Assembly (NCBI RefSeq): GCF_001050015.1
Contig: NZ_CVTB01000110.1
Location: forward strand, 13,508-77,507
DNA: 64,000 nt
Origin: Mycolicibacterium malmesburyense
GTDB lineage: Bacteria; Actinomycetota; Actinomycetes; Mycobacteriales; Mycobacteriaceae
Reading direction: 5' to 3'
The notes under the pieces are model-generated. The model searched no databases. It had not been told where the DNA came from and saw only the letters and a program-made list of their open reading frames with translations. Shown here in pieces: positions 12,365 to 20,293 of the stretch. A program made the position numbers and the translations under genes. The stretch's first letter is position 1, and each line of letters opens with the position of its first letter.

Positions 12365-13018
12365 GTGGTAGATCTGAAGCCGATACCTTCACCGTCGACA
12401 CGCGCGACGCTGATCGGCGATGTGATCGGCTCGCGGCGCGTCGCCGACCGCGCCGCCACACACCGCGCACTCAACGAGGCGCTCGCAGACGCAGGCGGCG
12501 AGGCGATCGATGCACCCGCCTTCACCGTTGGCGACGAGTTCCAGGGCAGCTACCGGACGGTCGGCGCGGCAATCGATGCGGCTTTCGCCATTCGCCTGGC
12601 CGTCGCGCCCGGGATCGACATCCGGTTCGGCATCGGCTGGGGCGCGGTCACGGTGTTGGATTCCGAATCGGGCATCCAGGATGGTCCGGGTTGGTGGACG
12701 GCCCGCGAGGCGATCGAGTGGACGGCGTCGGTGCAGCGGCAACCCGGGCTGACGCTGGTGCGTACGTCGTTTCGCGCCGAGGGCGAGGGTCGCCGTGACG
12801 TCGACGCGATCAATGCCGCCCTGTTGTGTCGGGACCATCTGATTGGATCGCTCGATGACCGCTCACTGAGGATTGTGAAGGGATTGTTGACCGGCAGCAC
12901 CAAGAAGGATATGGCGACCGCGGAGGGCATCAGCGCGTCGGCGGTGTCCCAACGCGCAGGCCGCGACGGCTTGGACTTGATCCTGCTCGCTGCGCAGTAC
13001 CTGCGGGATGTGCCATGA
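12365..13018 (+). CDS. SatD-family protein
   Basis: 217-residue protein of the SatD family, named from the streptococcal acid-tolerance locus; biochemical function is not established. The hallmark ATLIGDVIGSRRV opens the protein (about residues 13-25), followed by FTVGDEFQGSYRTVGAAIDAAFAI and DIRFGIGWGAV, and the C-terminus ends in a helix-turn-helix-like KDMATAEGISASAVSQRAGRDGL. GTG 12365 is supported by a leaderless -10. The gene overlaps the following membrane-protein gene by ATGA, a pairing common for SatD. It is out of place within the sterol cluster. Confidence 0.8.
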   Translation: MVDLKPIPSPSTRATLIGDVIGSRRVADRAATHRALNEALADAGGEAIDAPAFTVGDEFQGSYRTVGAAIDAAFAIRLAVAPGIDIRFGIGWGAVTVLDSESGIQDGPGWWTAREAIEWTASVQRQPGLTLVRTSFRAEGEGRRDVDAINAALLCRDHLIGSLDDRSLRIVKGLLTGSTKKDMATAEGISASAVSQRAGRDGLDLILLAAQYLRDVP

Positions 13019-13740
13019 GCGCTGTAGCCGTGCTGCTGATCGCGGTGGGAGTCGCCGACGTGCTCCGGCGGCTCCTCGATCGCGTGTGGTTGCCCGCTGT
13101 GGCCGCACCCGTTGTCGTGATCGGGTGCGCGGCGCTGGCCGGGTTGTGGCGGTGGGGCGACGTCGTGCTGCTGAGTGTGGCCGCGGCGGCGAGCGTCGTG
13201 TGGGTGCTGCTGTGCGAACGGGCCGAGCGCAGCGGCCGCGGTCAGCTGGCGCCGCTGGTCGTGTTCGGTGCTGCGCTCGGGGTGCTGGTCCTGCTCGCGG
13301 GGTGGAGCTCGGAGGTCGCGGGTATGGCGGCGAGGTGGCCGGCCTGGGTCGGCATCGCGGTGTCCCCTGACCGGCTCTTGATGATCATCGGCGTGATGCT
13401 TATGCAGCTCGTTACCGGAAATCAGTTGGTGCGCTTGGTTCTCGGCTCCGTCGGTTCGGTCAAGCCCGCGGGCGAGCCGCAAGCCTCCGACCGGTTGAAA
13501 GGCGGCAGGCTGCTCGGCCCGATGGAGCGGGTGCTGATCCTCGGGCTGGGCCTGGCGGGTCAACTCACCGCCGCGACGGCGGTCGTCGCGGCGAAGAGCA
13601 TCATCCGTTTTCCGGAGATCAACGCCCAGAAGGCACGCGAGAACGGGGGCATCGGAATCGACGAAGTCACCGAGTACTTCCTCGTCGGCAGCTTCGCGAG
13701 TTGGATCGTCGCACTGGGCGGACTCGCCCTCGCACACTGA
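13015..13740 (+). CDS. Membrane partner of SatD (DUF3307-like C-terminus)
   Basis: 241-residue integral membrane protein with about six or seven hydrophobic segments (for example VAVLLIAVGVADVL, LLMIIGVMLMQLVTG and VALGGLALA). The C-terminal block GGRLLGPMERVLILGLGL and AAKSIIRFPEI is the conserved part of membrane proteins that accompany SatD. It is translationally coupled to the SatD-like gene. A regulator/membrane-sensor pair is one reading; the literature does not settle a function, and I infer none. Confidence 0.7.
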   Translation: MSAVAVLLIAVGVADVLRRLLDRVWLPAVAAPVVVIGCAALAGLWRWGDVVLLSVAAAASVVWVLLCERAERSGRGQLAPLVVFGAALGVLVLLAGWSSEVAGMAARWPAWVGIAVSPDRLLMIIGVMLMQLVTGNQLVRLVLGSVGSVKPAGEPQASDRLKGGRLLGPMERVLILGLGLAGQLTAATAVVAAKSIIRFPEINAQKARENGGIGIDEVTEYFLVGSFASWIVALGGLALAH

Positions 13741-13747
13741 TCGATTC

Positions 13748-13761
13748 GCCCGTAATCGGGC
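13748..13761. terminator. Possible short hairpin after the SatD pair
   Basis: GCCCG-TAAT-CGGGC forms a 5-bp stem in the 45-bp gap before the alcohol dehydrogenase gene. No T-tract follows, so it may be an operator or weak terminator. Confidence 0.25.
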
Positions 13762-13772
13762 CGCAGGTTTCC

Positions 13773-13778
13773 TACACT
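13773..13778 (+). promoter_or_regulatory. Leaderless -10 of the alcohol dehydrogenase gene (TACACT)
   Basis: TACACT, 7 nt, then ATG 13786; no Shine-Dalgarno sequence. Confidence 0.6.
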
Positions 13779-13785
13779 CGCGCCC

Positions 13786-14904
13786 ATGAAAACCAATGCC
13801 GCCGTTCTGTGGGGACTCAACGAGCCGTGGAGCATCGAGGAGATCGACCTCGACGGTCCGAAGGAAGGCGAGGTGCTCGTCTCCTTCGAGGCCACCGGGC
13901 TGTGCCACTCGGACCACCACGTCGTCACGGGTGACTTCGCCGGTGTGCCACTGCCGATCATCGGCGGCCACGAAGGGGCGGGAACCGTCGTCGAACTCGG
14001 ACCGGGTGTACGCGATCTCAAGGTGGGCGACCACGTCGTCACGTCATTCCTTCCCGCGTGCGGACGCTGCCGGTGGTGCGCCAGCGGGCATCAGAACCTG
14101 TGCGATCTCGGCGCACTGATCCTGGTCGGTCTGCAAGCCGACGGCACCTACCGTCGCAAGGTCCGCGGTCATGACGTCGGAATCCTTTCCGGCGTCGGGA
14201 GTTTCTCGCAGTACGGGACGCTGTCGGAGGCCTCGGTGGTCAAGATCGACGATGACTTCCCGCTGGCCCGCGCCTGCCTGCTGGGCTGTGGAGTGATGAC
14301 GGGCTGGGGTTCGGCCGTCAACACAGCCGACATCAGACCCGGCGACACCGTCGTGATCATCGGGTGCGGCGGCATCGGCAGCGGAGCGATCCAGGGCGCA
14401 CGGCTGGCCGGTGCCGAGCACATCGTCGTCGTAGACCTGGTAGAGCACAAGCGCGACAAGGCTTTTGAGTTCGGCGCCACGCACTTCGTCACGTCGATGC
14501 CGGAGGCCATGGAGTTGGTCGGTGAGCTCACCCGCGGCGTGATGGCCGATTCGGCGCTCCTGACCATGGGCGTCCTCGAAGGCCGGATGATCGACGAGGC
14601 GCTCAACATCATTCGCAAGGGCGGTGCGGTCGTGATGACCGCGATCGCCTCGATGGCCGACGTCACCCCGACGCTGTCGATGGCGATGATGACGCTGTTC
14701 CAGAAGCGGCTGTTGGGCAGCCTCTACGGCGAGGCCAACCCGCGCGCCGACATCCCCCGGTTGTTGAACCTGTACCGCGACGGCAAGCTCCTACTCGACG
14801 AAACCGTCACTGCCGAATACAAACTCAACGACATCAACGAGGGCTACGACGACATGCTGGCGGGTCGCAACATCCGCGGCGTGATCATCCACGACCACTC
14901 GTGA
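13786..14904 (+). CDS. NDMA-dependent zinc alcohol dehydrogenase
   Basis: 372-residue zinc-dependent medium-chain dehydrogenase of the actinobacterial type that keeps its NAD bound and is assayed with N,N-dimethyl-p-nitrosoaniline. Catalytic zinc region GLCHSDHHV (about 38-46) and GGHEGAGTV; structural zinc cluster CGRCRWCASGHQNLC (about 92-106); Rossmann motif VVIIGCGGIGSGAIQGARLAG. Relatives rely on the mycofactocin redox peptide for turnover, which would make this enzyme mycofactocin-linked; that is inference. Its own leaderless promoter separates it from the SatD pair, and 17 bp separate it from the next membrane gene. Confidence 0.88.
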   Translation: MKTNAAVLWGLNEPWSIEEIDLDGPKEGEVLVSFEATGLCHSDHHVVTGDFAGVPLPIIGGHEGAGTVVELGPGVRDLKVGDHVVTSFLPACGRCRWCASGHQNLCDLGALILVGLQADGTYRRKVRGHDVGILSGVGSFSQYGTLSEASVVKIDDDFPLARACLLGCGVMTGWGSAVNTADIRPGDTVVIIGCGGIGSGAIQGARLAGAEHIVVVDLVEHKRDKAFEFGATHFVTSMPEAMELVGELTRGVMADSALLTMGVLEGRMIDEALNIIRKGGAVVMTAIASMADVTPTLSMAMMTLFQKRLLGSLYGEANPRADIPRLLNLYRDGKLLLDETVTAEYKLNDINEGYDDMLAGRNIRGVIIHDHS

Positions 14905-14921
14905 CGGCCGGCGGAGCATAG

Positions 14922-15812
14922 GTGCGCTGGCTGACGCATGTGCGGTCGGTGCTGGGCACCGAGATCCATGCCGTCCGCAATCGCAAGCTCGACCTCAACC
15001 CCGCCGACCTCACGAAATTCACGTTTCCGTTGGTGTTGGGACTTGCCGGTGTGTTGGCATTCGGCGCCGTGCCGCTGGTCGTCATCCGTAGCAGTGTCAG
15101 CACCGACGACGTGCTGGTGCCTCTGCTCGGCTCGCTGGCCCTGACCGCGGTGGGCACGGCCGTGATGACTTGGCTCATCGCGATCGTCGTCTCCGGTCTG
15201 GTGTTGGTGGTCGTTTACCGGACCGCACCTGCGATGGCGTCGCGCCTGGTGCTCCGCACGGTCGTCGACTCGTTCGACCGCGTCAGCGACACCGCGGCGC
15301 GGCTGGCCACCCTCGCGCTGGTCGCCGGGCTCGTCGCGCTGGCCATCGGGTTGCCGACTCGTCGCGACGACGAGCTGGCACATCCGGTCATCGACGACCT
15401 GCTCACGGCGCAGATCGGGGTGTTGCTGGCCGCGCTGGGCATCGCCTATCTCGCCGAAACGGTGCGGTGCGCCGCCGAGCTGGTGGATCGCCAGTCGCTG
15501 TTGCTAGCGTGGCCGTGGTCGCTCGGGATCTCCTGTGTCAGCTGGATTTTCGCGACCACCATCGGCCCCTTCGAGACGACGCGCCTGTTGGCGATACTGC
15601 TCAACGAGTGGCTCCCGGCCACGGTGAACGGGACTTCGAGGGCCGACGTCATCGCCGATCTGCTGCCGGCGGGCGCCACCTGGTGGGCGGCCCTCGCACC
15701 GTTGCCCGTGATCACCCTGATATGGCTCTCCGAGGCGCGCCGAGGCAACGGGTTCGTCCGGATAGGCGAACTCGTGCGGGGCGAGCGCGGTGGCGTCAGA
15801 GGCGCTCGATGA
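14922..15812 (+). CDS. Multi-pass membrane protein of unknown function
   Basis: 296-residue protein with about six hydrophobic spans (FTFPLVLGLAGVLAFGAVPL, WLIAIVVSGLVLVVV, LATLALVAGLVALAIGL, AQIGVLLAALGIAYLAE, WPWSLGISCVSWIF, WWAALAPLPVITLIWL). N-terminal ~35 residues are soluble. I do not recognise the family. GTG 14922 is the first start in frame and lies 17 nt after the dehydrogenase stop, so co-transcription is likely. The 3' end overlaps the convergent fadA6 by 17 bp. Confidence 0.7.
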   Translation: MRWLTHVRSVLGTEIHAVRNRKLDLNPADLTKFTFPLVLGLAGVLAFGAVPLVVIRSSVSTDDVLVPLLGSLALTAVGTAVMTWLIAIVVSGLVLVVVYRTAPAMASRLVLRTVVDSFDRVSDTAARLATLALVAGLVALAIGLPTRRDDELAHPVIDDLLTAQIGVLLAALGIAYLAETVRCAAELVDRQSLLLAWPWSLGISCVSWIFATTIGPFETTRLLAILLNEWLPATVNGTSRADVIADLLPAGATWWAALAPLPVITLIWLSEARRGNGFVRIGELVRGERGGVRGAR

Positions 15813-16953
15813 TGGTGACGTTCGCGGTGCCGCCGCCCTCGCACATCGTCTGCAGGCCGTAGCGACCGCCGGTGCGCTCCAACGTGTTCAGCATGGTCGC
15901 GAAGAGCTTGGCGCCGGTCGCACCCAGCGGATGGCCGAGCGCGATCGCGCCGCCGCTGGGGTTGACCTTGGCGTGGTCGGCGCCGGTCTCCTTGAGCCAC
16001 GCCATCACCACCGGCGCGAAGGCTTCGTTGATCTCGACCGTGTCGATGTCATCGATCGACAGGCCGGTCTTATTCAACGCGTACTCCGTTGCGGGGATCG
16101 GCCCGGTCAGCATGAACACCGGGTCGGCGCCGCGGGCGCTGATGTGGTGGATGCGGGCGCGCGGCTTGAGCCCGTGCTCCTTGACGGCCTGCTCGGAGGC
16201 CAACAGCACCGCGCTGGCGCCGTCGGAGATCTGGCTGGCCATCGCGGCGGTCAATCGGCCGCCGTCGACCAGCGTCTTGAGACCGGCCATCTTCTCCAGC
16301 GAGGTGTCGCGGGGGCCCTCGTCGGTGACGAAGCCGTCGACCGGGATGATCTCGCTCTCGAAGTAGCCGGAGCGGATCGCCTCCTGCGCACGCTGGTGGC
16401 TCGTGAGCGCGTACTGCTCCATCTCCTCGCGGGAGATGTCCCACTTCTCCGCGATCAGCTCGGCGCCGCGGAACTGCGAGATCTCCTGGTCGCCGTACCG
16501 GTGCAGCCAGCTCTTCGATTCGTTTGTTGGCGAGGTGAATCCGAATTGTTCGGCGACGGTCATCGCCGACGAGATCGGAATCTGGCTCATGTTCTGCATG
16601 CCGCCGGCCACGATCAGATCGGCGGTCCCGGACATGATCGCTTGTGCGCCAAAGGAAACGGCCTGCTGGCTGGACCCGCACTGGCGGTCGACGGTGACGC
16701 CCGGCACCTCCTCGGGGAAGCCGGCCGCCAGCCACGAGAGTCGGGCGATGTTGCCCGCCTGCGGACCGATCGCGTCGACGCAGCCCGCGATGACGTCGTC
16801 GACCGCGCCGGGGTCGACATCGTTGCGGTCGAACAGTCCCCGCCATGCCGCCGCCCCGAGATCGACGGGGTGGACTCCGGCCAGCGATCCGTTGCGCTTA
16901 CCGATTGCGGTGCGGACGGCGTCGATGACATAGGCCTGTGAAACTGCAGGCAT
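15796..16953 (-). CDS. fadA6: FadA6, thiolase of C/D-ring degradation
   Basis: 385-residue acetyl-CoA acyltransferase that cleaves a late methyl-branched beta-keto dioyl-CoA derived from rings C and D, yielding central-metabolism CoA esters. Nucleophile Cys in VDRQCGSSQQA, EINEAFAPVV, catalytic His in [14 protein letters not shown] and the C-terminal TMCEGGGTANV Cys are all present. ATG 16953 has AGAAGGA about 6 nt upstream; a much longer in-frame extension through kstR2 is non-genic. It lies 2 nt downstream of kstR2 and is therefore in the autoregulated kstR2 operon. Confidence 0.95.
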   Translation of the reverse strand: MPAVSQAYVIDAVRTAIGKRNGSLAGVHPVDLGAAAWRGLFDRNDVDPGAVDDVIAGCVDAIGPQAGNIARLSWLAAGFPEEVPGVTVDRQCGSSQQAVSFGAQAIMSGTADLIVAGGMQNMSQIPISSAMTVAEQFGFTSPTNESKSWLHRYGDQEISQFRGAELIAEKWDISREEMEQYALTSHQRAQEAIRSGYFESEIIPVDGFVTDEGPRDTSLEKMAGLKTLVDGGRLTAAMASQISDGASAVLLASEQAVKEHGLKPRARIHHISARGADPVFMLTGPIPATEYALNKTGLSIDDIDTVEINEAFAPVVMAWLKETGADHAKVNPSGGAIALGHPLGATGAKLFATMLNTLERTGGRYGLQTMCEGGGTANVTIIERL

Positions 16954-16955
16954 GA

Positions 16956-17576
16956 TCAGTCCTTCTCTCTCGTGATGCCACCAAGAACGATAGCGAGGTA
17001 TTGACGGCCGACTTCCTCGGCCGTGAGGGGCCCGCCCGGCTGATACCAGCGGACCGAAACCCAGGTGGTGTCGCGGATGAACCGGTACACCAGGTCGACG
17101 TCGATGTCGGGCCGGAAGTAGCCTTCCTCGACGCCTTGGTTGAGCAGATCGAGCCACATCTTGCGCTGCTCTTTGTTCCGTTGCTCGACGTAGGAGAAGC
17201 GCTCCTGCCCGGACAGCCGCTTCGCCTCGTCCTGGTAGATGACCACCTGGGCATGCCGGTGTTCGATCGCCTCGAACGAGGTCATGAACAGGCCCTTGAG
17301 GCGCTCCAGCGGATTGGGCTCGGTGTCGACGATCTCCTGGTACCGCGTAAACAGCCAGTCGAGAAATCCCCGCAGGACCTCGTCGACCATCTCCTCCTTC
17401 GAGGAGAAGTGGTGATACAGGCTGCCGGAGAGGATGCCCGCGGAATCGGCGATGTCGCGCACCGTCGTCGCGCGCAGGCCGCGTTCGGCGAACATCTTCG
17501 CCGCGAGCTCGAGCAGCTCGTCCCTGCGCGTCGGCGGCTGGCCTACCGACCGTTCCTTCTGTGGCACCTGACCCAC
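16956..17576 (-). CDS. kstR2: KstR2, TetR-family repressor of the HIP regulon
   Basis: 206-residue TetR repressor that senses HIP-CoA and controls the C/D-ring genes. The DNA-binding domain is at the N-terminus (ATTVRDIADSAGILSGSLYHHFSSKEEM, about 38-65) with a C-terminal ligand domain (EEGYFRPDIDVDLVYRFIRDTTW). Three in-frame GTGs compete (17582, 17576, 17567). I choose 17576 because TACCCT (17588-17583) is exactly 6 nt upstream, the spacing seen at the other leaderless genes here, and because it puts the start 16 bp from the KstR2 box as at the two other targets. Followed by fadA6. Confidence 0.95.
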   Translation of the reverse strand: MGQVPQKERSVGQPPTRRDELLELAAKMFAERGLRATTVRDIADSAGILSGSLYHHFSSKEEMVDEVLRGFLDWLFTRYQEIVDTEPNPLERLKGLFMTSFEAIEHRHAQVVIYQDEAKRLSGQERFSYVEQRNKEQRKMWLDLLNQGVEEGYFRPDIDVDLVYRFIRDTTWVSVRWYQPGGPLTAEEVGRQYLAIVLGGITREKD

Positions 17577-17582
17577 TGCCAC

Positions 17583-17588
17583 AGGGTA
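17583..17588 (-). promoter_or_regulatory. Leaderless -10 of kstR2 (TACCCT)
   Basis: TACCCT on the minus strand, 6 nt before GTG 17576; decides between competing GTG starts. Confidence 0.55.
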
Positions 17589-17591
17589 TCA

Positions 17592-17605
17592 ACCAAGCGC
17601 TTGCT
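17592..17605. promoter_or_regulatory. KstR2 operator in its own promoter
   Basis: ACCAAGCGCTTGCT matches ANCAAGNNCTTGNT at all fixed positions. It lies just upstream of the kstR2 -10 and implies autoregulation of kstR2-fadA6. Confidence 0.9.
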
Positions 17606-17834
17606 CGGCTACTGCGGTGTGCGTTCTCAACCAGGGGTTCGGTACAGACCCTCGACGATGACCTCGCCGGGATGCGCATAGCGCACCGCCATGCCACTCA
17701 TGTTGACGACAACGGTAAGCATTGGCTCGTGGTCGTCGAGGGCGACAGCGACGTGCCCCTGGAGCCCCTGAGACGCTACGGCTTCCGCATCGGTTGAACC
17801 GAGATCTGTGCACGGAACCCTCGTGGCATCCGCT
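17606..17834. other. Intergenic segment between kstR2 and the DUF2563 gene
   Basis: No convincing gene is visible. The only plus-strand candidate (ATG 17672, 41 codons) has no ribosome-binding or leaderless signal. The segment ends in the promoter of the DUF2563 gene. Confidence 0.5.
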
Positions 17835-17840
17835 TAGGCT
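17835..17840 (+). promoter_or_regulatory. Leaderless -10 of the DUF2563 cassette (TAGGCT)
   Basis: TAGGCT, 6 nt, ATG 17847. It would drive the whole three-gene cassette. Confidence 0.6.
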
Positions 17841-17846
17841 CAAAAC

Positions 17847-18158
17847 ATGTTCGTCGATACCGAGATGCTGCGGATGGGAGCCGACTTCGCCAAGAGCGCC
17901 GGTGAGATCGCGAAACGGGGCGCAGAGGAATTCGCGGCCACGTCGCTGCCCGCCGGGATCTTCGGTGACTTCGACGCTGCGCACGAGTTTCACAAAGCCT
18001 TGGACCGAACGCACGAAGCGCAAGCAGCGACCATGCGCTTACACCACGCCACCTTCGAGGGTTTCGCCACCAAGGCCAGCGACGGAGCCACCACTTTCGA
18101 TCAACGAGACGAGTCCGGCGCGGCGGCGGTGCGCTCGGCCGGCGAAGCAGTCACCTGA
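17847..18158 (+). CDS. DUF2563-family small helical protein
   Basis: 103-residue protein starting MFVDTEMLRMGADFAKSAGEI, matching the mycobacterial DUF2563 pattern including the central PAGIFGDFDAAHEFHKAL. It is predicted to be almost entirely helical and of WXG100-like size, though it lacks a WXG motif. DUF2563 proteins often precede larger ESX-associated or toxin-like proteins in mycobacteria. It is followed 6 nt later by the large helical protein, so the two likely act as partners. Secretion through a type VII system is inference from size and context. Confidence 0.8.
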   Translation: MFVDTEMLRMGADFAKSAGEIAKRGAEEFAATSLPAGIFGDFDAAHEFHKALDRTHEAQAATMRLHHATFEGFATKASDGATTFDQRDESGAAAVRSAGEAVT

Positions 18159-18164
18159 CCCCGC

Positions 18165-19697
18165 ATGACGGTCCACCTCAAGAACCTGGATCACGGAACG
18201 CTCACCGGTGCAGCCGGAGGCGATCCGTGGCAGGTCAACCGCACGGTGCAGGGTGGATCACCAGGTGAAATCAGTGAACTCGCGACGGCGTTCTACGGCG
18301 CCGCCGCGTGCACGACGGAATCGAGCAATGAATTCGCTGTCGCTCGGCAACGTTTCGACGCCGCGTGGGATCGTCAGGACGGTGGCGACCATCCGATCAA
18401 CGACTCGGCGGAGGTACGGCGCGCGACCGAGTCTCTGAAGCTCAGCGACGAACAAATCCGTCGAGTCGCCGTCGATCTGCAGAACGTCTCGGCTTCATTG
18501 GCCGAAGCGCAGCGCGGCGGTGGCGTCGTGATCGCCAATCTCGACGCGACGTTGAAGTGGATCGACAACCAGATCGAGCATGAACTGGCCGTCGCTGCCG
18601 CGAACGGTGAACAGGCCGACGTGGAGGACCTGCGACAAGCGGCCGTCGATCGCACGCGCGAAGCACTGACATCGGTTCAGGCGGTGCGTGATGCCTATTC
18701 CGAGCAGCTGAACAAGTCGCGGCTGGAGATGGCGGCCGAGGGTTACTCGCCGGATGCAATGAAAGACGCTGAAGGTCAGCAGGATTCACCGGCTACACAG
18801 CAGGCGAAGGCCGAAGCCGATCAGTACGGGAGCGGACAGCGCGAAGCCGATCAGGCGTTGGTGAACTCTCCTGGCGAATGGACTCCGGAGAAGCATGCTG
18901 CGGCAGCGCGATTGCGGGACTACGACATTATCAACGATCCGACCGCGAGTTCGGATCAAGTGCGTTATGCCGGGCAGCGCCTGGACGACTACCACACTTC
19001 CATCACGCAAGGTCCGCTGGTGACCGATCCGATCCTTGGAGGTGACGCCCGCTCTCAGGCACGGACACGGTTGACGATGCAAGCCCAGCTCGAGCGAGGC
19101 CTGGTCGGGGAGGCACCGATGCCGCCGGATAAGGCCACGGCGATGATCAATGAAACTGAAGCGCTGGCACGGGAGTTGGTGGTATCCCGCGTAACTGAGC
19201 AGTTGATGCGGGCCGGTATGTCGCCCGACGGTGCCGCCGCCGCAACCGACAGCATGGCGCGGGGGATCGTCCCGCAAGATCTCGCGGACGCGGCATCTGC
19301 TGCCGGAAAGCCGCTTGCGGGTGGCGCGAAGGCTTTCGACTATTTCGCTCAATCGCTGCCCACCGGCGAGCACTGGAAGCCCGATGTGGCGACCTTCTCG
19401 CCAGGCGATGTCGAGGTGCTCAAGAAGGTCGGAGGCAACCTTGGGGTGGCAGGCAGTCTCGTCGACTTCGGCGTCGGAATCTACGAATGGCGAACGGGAG
19501 CACCTCTCGGCGAGGTCGCCGCCAAGACCGGCGGTGGCATGGTCGGCGCATCGGGAATGGCTGCCATCGGTGCGTGGCTCGGGGCCCCCGCAGGTCCGGT
19601 AGGTGTTTTCGCGGGCGCGTTCATCCTGGGTTCCATCGGGTCCCTCGGCGGCGAACAAATCGGCGAAACCATCTATCAGAAAGTGGCTGGTAATTGA
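18165..19697 (+). CDS. Large helical protein with glycine-zipper C-terminus, candidate ESX-linked toxin
   Basis: 510-residue protein of a mycobacterium-restricted type that I cannot name. The N-terminal ~200 residues are helical and polar (GDPWQVNRTVQGGSPGEISE near 19-38, then long coiled helices rich in A/E/Q/R). A middle region (about 240-400) is variable and helical. The last ~85 residues are strikingly glycine/alanine-rich and hydrophobic (GGGMVGASGMAAIGAWLGAP, GPVGVFAGAFILGSIGSLGG), a glycine-zipper able to insert in membranes. It is flanked by a small DUF2563 protein and, with a 1-nt overlap, a multi-pass membrane protein, the order expected of chaperone-toxin-immunity. Toxin activity is inferred only. 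Confidence 0.6.
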   Translation: MTVHLKNLDHGTLTGAAGGDPWQVNRTVQGGSPGEISELATAFYGAAACTTESSNEFAVARQRFDAAWDRQDGGDHPINDSAEVRRATESLKLSDEQIRRVAVDLQNVSASLAEAQRGGGVVIANLDATLKWIDNQIEHELAVAAANGEQADVEDLRQAAVDRTREALTSVQAVRDAYSEQLNKSRLEMAAEGYSPDAMKDAEGQQDSPATQQAKAEADQYGSGQREADQALVNSPGEWTPEKHAAAARLRDYDIINDPTASSDQVRYAGQRLDDYHTSITQGPLVTDPILGGDARSQARTRLTMQAQLERGLVGEAPMPPDKATAMINETEALARELVVSRVTEQLMRAGMSPDGAAAATDSMARGIVPQDLADAASAAGKPLAGGAKAFDYFAQSLPTGEHWKPDVATFSPGDVEVLKKVGGNLGVAGSLVDFGVGIYEWRTGAPLGEVAAKTGGGMVGASGMAAIGAWLGAPAGPVGVFAGAFILGSIGSLGGEQIGETIYQKVAGN

Positions 19698-20293
19698 TGA
19701 ACGACTTCTTCATGTTCGTCGCATTCGGCGGACTCGCCATCGCGATTGTCGCGGGATGGCTGCCGTTGCATATCGGACGCGTCGTCTACTGGTCCGGCGC
19801 CGTCGTCACGGTGGTGGCGGTGTTCTTCATGGCCTACCCGCACGACTGGGGGTCGGGACTCATGATGTCGCTCTTCGCCGGATGCGCTATCACCGGCGTG
19901 GCATACGTCCACACCGAGTTCATCTCTATCCGCGGCAGAATCTTCTCGCTGTTCTCCGACCCGAACACGATCGACGACTACGGGCTCGGGTTGACCCCCA
20001 CGAAGACGTGGTGGCTGACGGCGTTAGGGGTGGCGATACTCCTTGCAGGCGGTGCGTCTTATGTCGCCGACGGCGCTGCTGCCTGGATCCCGGTTGGCTT
20101 CGGCGCCATCGCCGTATTCATCGCCGTCTCACTCGGGTACCGCGATGCCTTGGCCCGACGGCCCATCGCCGCTGGACAGAAGATACAACTCGGGCTCCTG
20201 ACGGTGCTGACCCTCGGTATCTTCCCAGTCGTCTACATGACTGCCTACAAGGCGGGTACGCGGCGGACCCCCGACAGGCGGATCACCGGCTAA
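19697..20293 (+). CDS. Multi-pass membrane protein, candidate immunity protein
   Basis: 198-residue membrane protein with about five hydrophobic spans (FFMFVAFGGLAIAIVAGWLPL, VVYWSGAVVTVVAVFFMAY, LFAGCAITGVAYV, WWLTALGVAILLAGGASYV, WIPVGFGAIAVFIAVSLGY, LGLLTVLTLGIFPVVYMTA). ATG 19697 uses the A of the preceding TGA, so it is translationally coupled to the large glycine-zipper protein; a TTG one codon earlier is less likely. Unknown family. Immunity against a membrane-active partner is a plausible but untested role. Its stop is shared with the convergent ipdF stop (CTAA). Confidence 0.6.
   Translation: MNDFFMFVAFGGLAIAIVAGWLPLHIGRVVYWSGAVVTVVAVFFMAYPHDWGSGLMMSLFAGCAITGVAYVHTEFISIRGRIFSLFSDPNTIDDYGLGLTPTKTWWLTALGVAILLAGGASYVADGAAAWIPVGFGAIAVFIAVSLGYRDALARRPIAAGQKIQLGLLTVLTLGIFPVVYMTAYKAGTRRTPDRRITG

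Noticed and set aside
17672..17797. 41-codon plus-strand reading frame (MRIAHRHATHVDDNGKHW…)
   Set aside because: No Shine-Dalgarno, no leaderless -10, below-average third-position GC in its first half, no recognisable family.
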